Below are positions 22,518 to 31,319 of a DNA stretch of 64,000 nucleotides, one piece after another; positions within the stretch are counted from its first letter, which is position 1; each line of letters begins with the position of its first letter. A model generated the notes under the pieces. The model did not search any database. It was not told the DNA's origin and saw nothing but the letters and a program-made list of their open reading frames with translations. This stretch comes from Eleusine coracana subsp. coracana. Taxonomy: Eukaryota > Streptophyta > Magnoliopsida > Poales > Poaceae. The position numbers were made by a program, and so were the translations under genes. The DNA is taken from positions 70,296,403 to 70,360,402 of the forward strand of contig CM064426.1 in NCBI GenBank assembly GCA_032690845.1, in the 5' to 3' direction.

Positions 22518-24510
22518 TGAAGGACCGAGAAGGCGACCAGAGGGGGAGGTGAATGGGAGCCAAATAAAATTCTCCAAGAGAACTTGGCCTATATCCCAAA
22601 AACAAGCCAAGCCAACCTCCAAATCGATCACCAAGACTACACACACCAACTTGTGGTGTACTAGCCCTAGGAGTGATCAACCACACCAAAAAAATATAGC
22701 AAAAATAAAAAGGGAAGAAGCAATGCTCAATAGTTCAGAACTGAACACTCATTGGTAGTGCCGATCCCTGCCATCAGCAGTGCTGGTCGGCATCGGTAGT
22801 GCCGATCTCGCCTATTGGCAGTGCCGGTTGTAGCTATTGATCGAGTACAGCCAAGACACAAATCTACTGAAAAATAACACAGAAAACAATTAATAAAGGT
22901 GGAAAACCAAGGCACAAAACATGGAAGAAAAAGACTCAAAAACTAAGCTGTCTGATGAAGAATCGGCAGTGCCGATCGGCGGTGCCGGTCCAGGCGATCG
23001 GCAGTGCTGGTCTGGTCATCAGCAGTGACCACCGGCACTGCTGGTCCTTGCTGGTCCATCGGCAGTAGGTGCCACCGGCAGTAGCCATCGGCACTGCCGG
23101 TCGGGCCCGACAGATTCAGAACAGCAATAATGAACCACAAAGAAAAATTGCAAAACCTTATCAAACGAACTCCAAAAATCACTAAATTTGGACCAGATGA
23201 TCCTCAATACATCATGACCCTCCTCTAAAGAGATCCACTCCAAAAACACAAGGAATCATCATGAGTTTCAGATCTTGTGCCAAGAACACTGAAAAGGGGA
23301 AACTTGAGAAAACATTGAAATCGAAGGTGCTCGTGCCTATGATTCGGTTAAAGACCTATATGGGATTGTTCTAGCACGCCATAGCACCAAGATCCCCCAC
23401 AAAATCAATCTCAAAAACTCACTCAAAATCAAGATAGAAAATCACCACGAAAATAGCTCCGAAAATAGGAAAAAGGGAATTTCGGGATTCAACTAAGGGA
23501 AATCTTGAGCACGAAAATACTTCTCATATCATAGAAAGGTGCTTACAAGATTCATAGGTACAAGGCTAGGAAGTCACCCTCTTCCTCCCACTATTTGGAA
23601 GAGCAAGAGATGTCTCTCACACGCCCTCTCCTCTCCTCTAAAATATGAAGCACTCTCGTAGCACAAAAGGAATGAAACCCACAAAGCTAGTGCAAGAGGC
23701 TCACCTCTCCCACCAGCCCTACCTCTCCTTATATAGGCCCAAGGGTTGTCCACATGATAACTCTATCCTTGACCTACTTAACACTGCCACCTACCACCAA
23801 GGGCAAATCCGTCCATCTTTCTCTTCGTCGCCCGAACGCCCTCGCGCTCTTCACGACTTTGCTTCACCTCGAAGCAAGCTCCATGATGGTTCCATGTACA
23901 CCACCAACCACGCCACCGGTTTTGAGGCCCAAACCGGGAAATCACCTTGCACGCTTTTCAAAGCGTGAATTCATGCTCACTTCCACCGAAGCAAGACTTC
24001 ATGATCTTGACGCGTGTCACCTCATCCCGTGATCCTTCTTGCCGGCAAGTCTCTCCCGCCTCTGGTCTATTGGAAGCCTCTACTTACACTGACACCTGAT
24101 CACCTTTGACTTGGTCAACCCCATCATCTTGATCATCACCCACGGTTTTGAGGCTCAATCGCGAAACCGTCCGTGCTCCTTGCCTCTCCATGTGTATAGT
24201 ATGGATCACCCTTAATTCCACCCGGCCTCCTGATCGTCTGGCCCCAAGTCTTCTACTTGTGTTCGATCCTCTCGTCGTTGACCGCCAAGTTGACTCCAGT
24301 GACCTACACATCATAAGACAAGCAAACACATTTCCGAACTCCTGCAACATCTCCAACACCTTCATCAACCCTGGTTAGTCACAAAGATAACCAAGCACAA
24401 ACTCATGCAATCCCCAGATTCCCGTATTTCAACTCAAACACCAAATCCGCTCAAGTCAATTACTCATCACAAATATTGTAAACCATGGCACATATCCACA
24501 TGGTTTCTCA
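22518..24510 (-). repeat. 3' LTR (full length, about 1993 bp)
   Basis: This copy is collinear with 28572-29250 at both ends. It contains about 1.27 kb (roughly 22960-24225) missing from the other LTR, including a minisatellite at 22960-23110 built on ATCGGCAGTGCCGGTC-like words and the open frames near 23645-24370. These frames are not credible genes. Confidence 0.8.
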
Positions 24511-24521
24511 ATCTCCCCCTT

Positions 24522-26545
24522 GATGAGTACATTGACAACACCAAATGCACAAAGATTAGAGTTTGAAATGCGAAACCGAATAAGCACATCCAAATGGCCA
24601 AACCCAAAGAAAAGGTGAAAACAAGCCGTCTAGCAAAGTAGGGATCACAAAACTAAGAGTTGGCAAAGAAAGCGACTCGAGACACAGAATATGAAAAGCG
24701 CAAGAAAACGCTTAAGATCATGATATGCTCCCCCTCAACTTGTGGTAGGTCTCATATAGAGCAAAATGGATCATTTTATGTTTCTTAACATTATTTGTGC
24801 ATGACCCAACAATTCTTCCCCTCCCCTTAGGCACTTATTTCTCCCCCTTTGGCAATGAACTCATCAAAGAGGTAAAAGAACAAGCAAACATGCAATGCAT
24901 GAAATGCAAACCTAAGAAGCTTCAACAATTATGCAAACAAGCAGTTAACTTTGCTAACCATAAGCATTGAGCCATGAAGTGTAAAAGCAATGGCGCACAA
25001 CCATACAAAGATCAAAAATAGATAGCAAGGCATAAACATCAAGAGCTATACAAGCTAAGCAAAAAGATTGACCAGCTTAGATAGAATCAAATTTTGCTTA
25101 TCATGAGCAATACCGCCACCACATGTGTAAGTACTCCCATCCAAGGCAAAACAAGCATCAAGTGAATCAAAAGATACTGGCTAGTCTCAATCTCAACTAA
25201 GGCAACAAGCATTCGTAGAAAAGAAGCTCTACAAACGCTCACATATGCAACAGAGACTCATAAGAAAAGAGAAAAGCATTATTCTTATGTTATCCTCATG
25301 TAGCTCCTAATCCGTGCGGAGGGTTGCACGACTGGGTACGGCAAACATCCCGAGGCTTCGAAGTACAATGTTTGGATTTAGCATTTTTATGTTACTTCTA
25401 ATCCATGTGGAGGGTCGCACGACTGGGTACGGCAAACACCCCGAGGCTTCGAAGCACAATCAACTTATTTTGCAATTTAAAAGCATAAGGATGAGCATGC
25501 CTTTACGGTAAAAGGAACAAACGTTCCCACAATGTTTCATCATGAGCTAAACATTTGCAAAGCCACATCTCGCAAACACAAGGTGCCATAGCCAAGACAT
25601 CCTCTAGACTAGCCTCAATGCAAGTTTCAACAAGGATAAAAGCCATTATACATATGGTGAGCAAGTTTGAGCAAGATTAGATCATACGGTTCACAAGAAG
25701 CTCAGTTTACCTTTAAGATTAGCAAGTTGCTCACAAGAGTTTATAACAGGCCATCTAGAAAATCTAAGCATGAGAGATTACCATCACATCCACACAACTC
25801 AGCTCAAACTCAATTATAGCAAAGAGAAATGCAAGAAAGCATAAGAATCAAAGCTCATCTACCAATGTATATATTACATATGAGATGCAATGTGAAAATG
25901 GTAAGATACAAATATACACAAGCATCAACTCCAAGAGCAAAAAGCAACTCCCCCTCAAATGATGCTATAGGGATGACAAGTACAAAGCTCCAAATCATCA
26001 AAACAAATAAAGAATCAACTGAAAAGAGGGCAAGAAGACTATAGAAAGAGCACAACTTGTGACTCGCGAAAAGGTAAGGGAGGCATTAATATGATGGCAT
26101 AAGAAGCACAAATTTCAAGAGGGAAGCACAAGTGCAGATTTTGCAAAGCATCAAATGATACAACATGAGTCACACTAGATAAGATGAAACTATGATGAAA
26201 AAGACTAGAGCATATACAAAGCTAGCAAGCCACAAGTGAGTCATGATATACACATGCTAGTCAGAACAATATGCATGCCAAGCATAATCTAGGGCAAGAG
26301 AGAACTAAAGCATCACACAAGATATACATGCCAAGATGATGTAGTGAGCACATGAACAAACATCTCACATCACAAGTAGTGTACACGAAGGTAAAAGGGT
26401 GAGTGTATGAGAAGGCTCACAAAATAGGTGAAGACATACAAGTCTTTTGGAGGCCATGTAAAAGGGTACGAAGAACCAGCACATCTCAATCATGCAAAAG
26501 ATCAAGATCCATCAACCTCATGTTCTCCGTCCCGCGTCCTCGAAC
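24522..26545. other. Retrotransposon internal non-coding region
   Basis: This region lies between the gag stop and the polypurine tract. It has no reverse transcriptase or integrase text in any frame. Purine-rich minus-strand phrases (AAAGGGGGAGAAATAAG near 24850) are typical of the 3' region of grass Copia-like elements. At 25303-25465 there is a two-copy repeat, period about 91 bp, with GCACGACTGGGTACGGCAAA in each unit. Confidence 0.55.
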
Positions 26546-28450
26546 CTACATATGAGAAGAGAGAGGTGCCCCAGTCTTGGATCCCAAAGGGTTAGTATGC
26601 AAATACTTGGGAACCCATGACTTGGACACACAAGCAATAGATGTACTCAACTTATCATGAGGGTTAGCATGATGCAAACTATGGTTCGAATGAGAAGACC
26701 TTAAGTCACCCTTAGAAGCATACCACAAATTAGCAACTCGAGAAGAAAAATGAGTGCAACCACTAGAACCATGGTGAGAACCTCTCAAGGGGACAACACG
26801 AGAAGAACCAATAGAAGCTTCATGAGAACAATGTCGTAAACCAATACAAGAAGTAGTAGAAGCATGTCCACGAGCATGTCCTGACCCACAAGAAAAGGAG
26901 TCATAGAATCCATCAATAAAGCAATGTCTCATGCTAGGCTCATGAGTGTTCATGCTATGAGAAAAGATATGATCACCCGAAGAGTAAGAAGCACGAGATC
27001 GGCGCATGTCTGTGGCATGCCTAAAGCAGAACTCAAATTGATGTCCATCCTTTCCACAATATGAGCAATAGAACAAAAGCCTATGAGGATGCACGGTTTG
27101 AGAGGTTGAAGCACCACTCTCACTCATGTGAGAAGTCCTTCGGGACTTGCAAGAAGAACCAGAAGCATATTTCAACTTAGGTTCACACATGTCATGAAAA
27201 GGACCATGTGTGTTCCTAAAAGCTTTAGCACGCACTCGACGCTCATGTTTGACACGGCGAAAGCAATACTCAATGACATGCCGATCTTTCTTACAAAAGA
27301 TGTAATGGTACTTTTGTTTAGGGGGTGATTTACCATTTGAGCAAGAAGCATCTTTGTCAATTGAAATCCCTTGGGCATCACCAGAAGAGCCAACAAACTC
27401 GGAAGTAGCCAAAGAAGCTTTGTCCAAAGCAATAGCACTCATCTCATTGTGCTCAAACAACTTGGTGCTCATATCATTGTGCATTAGCTTCAAAGCCTCA
27501 ATCTCACTTTTTAAAGCATCGCAAGAAGTGCAAGAAATGAAAGACACAACACTTGTATGCATGCCATGCAAAGTATCATGATTAACACAAGAATCTAGAC
27601 AAGAATCATCATGCAAAGCAGAGGAACAAAAACTAGAAGGCAAAGAATGAATCGCTACAATTTCAGCCCTAGCATTTTCAAGTTGCTCTACACAAGAGGA
27701 GTAGTCTAGTTTCAACTTTTCATTTTCAGCAAGCATGCCAATACAAAAATTACAGCCTTTTCTAGCCAAGGACATAAGATTGCCTATCTCAATTCTAGCA
27801 CAATCAAGATCATTATGTAGGGCAATACAAGAGTCACAAGGCATAGAAGCTTTTGCTTTCATGAAGTCAATTTCAGCATGCAAAGATTTACAAGACATGC
27901 AAGGTAAGGAAGATTTAGTATCCAACATCTCAATGACACTTCTAGTACAGGCCAATTGCTTATCACAGGAAGAATAATCATGCATCAACTTCTCATTTTC
28001 AGATTTCAAGTGAGCAAGCAAGGCATTCATTTCATCATTGTTTTTGAGCAAGGCATCACAATTATCACAAGACAAGGAAGTACTAGACTTGCAAGAATTA
28101 GAGGTATGCACATCATCAAGTCTAGAAATGGCACACTCAAGCATAGAGGTTTGCAACTTTTTCCTAAGCTTTTCAATTTTCTTATCACAAGAACCAACAC
28201 TAGAGAACAAGGATAAAATGCTCTTAATGAGGTTACCTTTTTCCATCTTGAAAAGCTTGGTTGCAAGATCTTGCATGCCAAGCTCTTTACCCTTGTAAAG
28301 CTTGAGGAGTTCCATCACTTCCGAGACACCTGCTTCAAGATCAACCACATCCTTCTTCTTTTGGCTTCGCTTCTTGGCATCCTTGATAGCAATTCTGCAC
28401 ATCTCAGAACCTGAGGACATAGACAGGCGAGAGCGAGAACTTGGTGCCAT
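26546..28450 (-). CDS. Gag-like protein with CxxC-studded coiled coil and zinc knuckles
   Basis: The open frame is uninterrupted and encodes 634 residues from the ATG at 28448-28450 (MAPSSRSRLSMSS). The N-terminal part (to about 110) is basic then helical. Residues about 110-340 are coiled-coil-like, with repeated CxxC pairs in the pattern (S/P)C-x2-C followed by A/S-L: SCDNCDAL, PCMSCKSL, PCDSCIAL, GCNFC, SCTSCDAL. Two zinc-knuckle-like motifs follow. The first (FCKKDRHVIEYC, near 386-396) has Tyr where the first Cys should be. The second is complete (CSYCGKDGHQFEFC, residues 462-475). The C-terminus is Ser/His-rich. As a retroelement gag it would package element RNA. The preserved length suggests recent activity or slow decay. 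It lies 109 bp past the primer-binding site in the direction of transcription. Confidence 0.75.
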   Translation of the reverse strand: MAPSSRSRLSMSSGSEMCRIAIKDAKKRSQKKKDVVDLEAGVSEVMELLKLYKGKELGMQDLATKLFKMEKGNLIKSILSLFSSVGSCDKKIEKLRKKLQTSMLECAISRLDDVHTSNSCKSSTSLSCDNCDALLKNNDEMNALLAHLKSENEKLMHDYSSCDKQLACTRSVIEMLDTKSSLPCMSCKSLHAEIDFMKAKASMPCDSCIALHNDLDCARIEIGNLMSLARKGCNFCIGMLAENEKLKLDYSSCVEQLENARAEIVAIHSLPSSFCSSALHDDSCLDSCVNHDTLHGMHTSVVSFISCTSCDALKSEIEALKLMHNDMSTKLFEHNEMSAIALDKASLATSEFVGSSGDAQGISIDKDASCSNGKSPPKQKYHYIFCKKDRHVIEYCFRRVKHERRVRAKAFRNTHGPFHDMCEPKLKYASGSSCKSRRTSHMSESGASTSQTVHPHRLLFYCSYCGKDGHQFEFCFRHATDMRRSRASYSSGDHIFSHSMNTHEPSMRHCFIDGFYDSFSCGSGHARGHASTTSCIGLRHCSHEASIGSSRVVPLRGSHHGSSGCTHFSSRVANLWYASKGDLRSSHSNHSLHHANPHDKLSTSIACVSKSWVPKYLHTNPLGSKTGAPLSSHM

Positions 28451-28556
28451 TGTAACAACACCGTCAGAGTTAGCAAATAGCTGAGGCAGGAAAAAGCTCT
28501 TTCTCAATGTCACCTTCGGATCACAAAGCCGGTTAAGGTCAACTTGTGATCAAACC

Positions 28557-28569
28557 GGTTCTGATACCA
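28557..28569 (-). promoter_or_regulatory. Primer-binding site (initiator Met-tRNA)
   Basis: TGGTATCAGAACC on the minus strand lies two bases inside the 5' LTR end. It is complementary to the 3' end of plant initiator tRNA-Met, apart from a likely change near its end. Confidence 0.85.
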
Positions 28570-28571
28570 AT

Positions 28572-29250
28572 TGAAGGACCGAGAAAGTGACCAGAGAGAG
28601 GGGTGAATGGGAGCCAAATAAAATTCTTCAAGAGAACTTGGCCTATATCCTAAAAACAACCCAAGCCAACCTCCAAATCGATCACCAAGACTACACACAC
28701 CAACTTATGGTGTACTAGCCCTAGGAGTGATCAACCACACCAAAGAAACACAGCGGAAACAAAAAGGGAAGAAGCAATGCTTAACAGTTCAGAACTGAAC
28801 ACTCATCGGCAGTGCCGGTCGGCATCGGTAGTGTCGATCACGCCTATCGACAGTGCCAGTTGTAGCTATTGATCGAGTATAGTCAAGACACAAATCTACT
28901 GAAAAATAACACAAAAAATAATTAACGAAGGTGGAAAATCAAGGCACAAAACCAAGTGCTGGTCTGGTCCTGATCGTCTGGCCCCAAGTCTCCTACTTGT
29001 GCCCGATCCTCTTGTCGTTGACCGTCAAGTTGACTCCAGTGACCTACACATTATGAGACAAGCAAACATATTTCCGAACTCTTGCAACATCTCCAACACC
29101 TTCATCAACTCTGGTTAGTCACAAAGATAACCAAGCACAAACTCATGCAATCCCCAGATTCCCGCATTTCAACTCAAACACCAAATCCGCTAAAGTCAAT
29201 TACTCATCACAAATATTGTAAATCATGGCACATATCCACATGGTTTCTTA
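28572..29250 (-). repeat. 5' LTR (internally deleted, 679 bp)
   Basis: Both ends match the 3' LTR, but a single jump at about 28960 (CAAGTGCTGGTCTGGTC then CTGATCGTCTGG) removes about 1.27 kb relative to it. The first base pair of the LTR (minus-strand TG) has become TA. Confidence 0.8.
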
Positions 29251-29256
29251 TTTTTT

Positions 29257-30254
29257 CACTGTGTTCCATCTGTGGCATGCCTAAACTTACCGTGTCCCTC
29301 GCATGCATGCCATGTCATCATTGTCGCATCCCTAGGGTTGGCGAACAAGCGTCTGATGCGATCGACCACGGGTAAGTACCACATGACTAAGGCAGGAACC
29401 TTACTGTCATCACTGTCATCGACGATAGAACTTATTTTCTTCTTTGTCCCCTTAGTTGTATTCTTCACATCTCCATCGACGTCACAATCATTGTTCCTCT
29501 TGTAACGATTGCATTTGTACCTTGGGCATCTCACAGTGTCTTGATGCTCCTTTTGATACAATATGCAATAATTTGGACACGTGTGAATTTTTTGAACATC
29601 CAACAAAAGTGGGGAAATCAGTTTTTTAGCAAGGTATGTTGTTCTTGTTAACAAGTTGGGCTTCGGTAGCGCATCCGAAATAAGTTCCAACAAATTCGTG
29701 AAACTAGCGTCCGGCTAACCACGCATGGCTTTTAGCTTCATCAGCTCAAGTACAGTACGCAACACGGTGAACTCTTTACCACATCCCTTAGATTCATCAT
29801 ATAATGGATCCTTTGATATCTTCTCTATTCTATAAAAATTATCAAACCCTTTAGTTGTACCGACATTGATCAATACTTGCGGCTCAATGTGACACAACAA
29901 CTCCTCAACATTAAAATCAGCTTTACCAGGCGAATCCATCGCATCTGCATCAGGCGAATTGACAGCCTCGACTTCAACTTTAATATGCTCATCAAATTCC
30001 ATATAAACCACACTATTCTCACCATGTTTTATCCATCTCGTATACCCCTCAACAAAACCCCTCTGCACCAAGTGTGACTTTATTACTTCTATATCATTCC
30101 ATAGCTTCTGATTCTTGCAATCAAAACACGGATAATATATATCAGTCGTCCATTCAAGTCGAGCATGTTGTGCGACCGCTTTGATGAATTTAAAAACTTC
30201 TCGTAAAAATATTGGACCAGGTCTTGAAGCCTTGTACGTCTAAGATCTATCCAT
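29257..30254 (-). pseudogene. tnpD-like transposase, N-terminal segment
   Basis: The start ATG is at 30252-30254 (MDRS then a stop, then TYKASRPGP), the typical beginning of the transposase-associated domain. The cysteine pair CFDCKN, EVIKSHLVQRGFVEGYTRW and KHGE follow. The Tnp2 text begins near 29700: FTNLLELISDALPKPNLL, YLAKKLISPLLLD, HTCPNYCILYQKEH, then VPALVMWYLPVVDRIRRLFAN, WHACEGHGKFRH and DGTQ. Three Trp codons have become stops by G-to-A changes: TAG at codon 5, TAG after MRG near 29716, and TGA after DGTQ. The family function is cut-and-paste transposition of CACTA elements. This copy is dead, and the retrotransposon is inserted just after the last stop. Confidence 0.75.
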
Positions 30255-30279
30255 CACAAACGACCTTGAACGAAAATAC

Positions 30280-30960
30280 AAAAATTAATTAATAACACAA
30301 AATTTAAATATTGACTAAATATATAAACATTAAAATATAATATATATGAAGTAAAAAATATTATATAAGATAAAATCAAACAAACATCAAATTATTTTAT
30401 ATATTATTTAACTTTTATCACAATCTATCCAGAAAATATTAGAAATTAATTAATTAATTATATCTAATAAAAAATTTAAATATTCACTAAATATATAAAC
30501 ATTAAAATATAATATACATAATATGAGAAATATTATGCAAGGTAAAATAAAACAAACATCAAATTATTTTATATATTATTTATTTATTATCAAGAAATAA
30601 TAAAATTAACATGTGTCTTGGCCTAATACTATCTTCTCTCTTCTAAAAACTAAACTAGATCTTGATTCCCATTGACATAAAATAAGCTAGATATAATAAT
30701 TTTTTGTGTAGTGATGAAAAGAGGTGATGTATGCCGTAATGAACTTCAACTATAACCAAATAGAACCATCCAAATCAAATGAATTTAGCTAAAATTTGAT
30801 GAAAACCTAACGAACTTAAAATCCAAAATTCTACTTGATTTTAAAATGAGAGCATAAAAAAACCAATGAAATGAGTTCCTCTTACCTCCAAGAGCAAATT
30901 TCTGCAAAAAAAAAACAAACTCAAAACCTCCTCTCCCCCCCCCCCCCCCCCCCCCCCCGC
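30280..30960. repeat. AT-rich CACTA interior with 172-bp tandem repeat and poly-C tract
   Basis: A unit starting AATTTAAATATTGACTAAAT (30301) recurs at 30473, a period of 172 bp. The shared ATCAAATTATTTTATATATT appears in both. A run of about 25 C lies at about 30933-30958, next to a T-rich stretch on its other side. There are no coding features besides frames created by these repeats. Confidence 0.65.
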
Positions 30961-31069
30961 CTCCCTTGATTTTCGTGATTTGCCCAAATTTTTGGGACGC
31001 CACTGTTCGAGTGAAACAGTGGAGCTGTCGGAATGCGATATTTATAGCTGGGCACTTTATAGTGCCAAC

Positions 31070-31165
31070 CTAGCGGCGGTTGATAATACCAACCACCGCT
31101 ATAAATTTCAGTCATTTATAGTGGCGGTTGACAATGTCAATCGCCACTATAGGGGGCTCTGTAGC
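31070..31165. repeat. CACTA subterminal repeats, right end
   Basis: GGCGGTTGATAATACCAACC and GGCGGTTGACAATGTCAATC are each followed by the inverse CGCTATA or CACTATA. They mirror the array at the left end of the 12.9-kb element. Confidence 0.7.
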
Positions 31166-31319
31166 GGCGGTTCACTTTGGGCCGCGCTGCTGCGGCTTTT
31201 GGGCTACCGCTGCTGCAGGCCCGTTTTGTGGTAGTGTTAGGTGGTCAGGTGATTATCCATTCATCGTCGTTCTATGTTGGGTTGATTTTGATTGTTGGTT
31301 AGCATTGTTTTCTTATTCA

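Larger units (their letters stand above)
22513..29255 (-). mobile_element. Gag-only LTR retrotransposon nested in the CACTA element
   Basis: The element spans 22518-29250 on the minus strand, with TTTTT target copies at 22513-22517 and 29251-29255. The 5' LTR is 28572-29250 and the 3' LTR is 22518-24510. Both LTRs end ...GGTCCTTCA on the minus strand. The start TGAGAAACC is intact in the 3' LTR and mutated to TAAGAAACC in the 5' LTR. The primer-binding site is TGGTATCAGAACC (28557-28569), matching initiator Met-tRNA. A polypurine tract AAGGGGGAGA (24512-24521) precedes the 3' LTR. Only a gag-like gene (26546-28450) is present, with no protease, integrase or reverse transcriptase, so it is non-autonomous. 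The lineage is unassigned; Copia affinity is likely from the gag and purine-tract style. Confidence 0.85.
18315..31239 (-). mobile_element. CACTA (En/Spm-type) transposon, 12.9 kb, non-autonomous
   Basis: The element spans 18318-31236 with TTA on each side (18315-18317 and 31237-31239), the 3-bp duplication expected for CACTA. The right end is TTTTGTGGTAGTG. The left end CACAACAGCAAAAAGG is a decayed version of the matching CACTACCACAAAA. Subterminal repeats built on GGCGGTTGACA, often followed by the inverse CAACCGCCGC, lie at about 18395-18560 and 31070-31165. The transposase remnants are on the minus strand: a tnpD-like gene entering from 30254, and a second gene (Transposase_24 / Ulp1-like) at 18780-22340. 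An LTR retrotransposon (22518-29250) is nested in it. Stop codons, frameshifts and an internal deletion make it non-autonomous. Confidence 0.85.

Noticed and set aside
26546..28513. Possible cellular zinc-finger coiled-coil gene instead of gag
   Set aside because: The frame lies between paired LTRs just after a tRNA primer-binding site and carries a retroviral-type zinc knuckle, so gag is the better reading.
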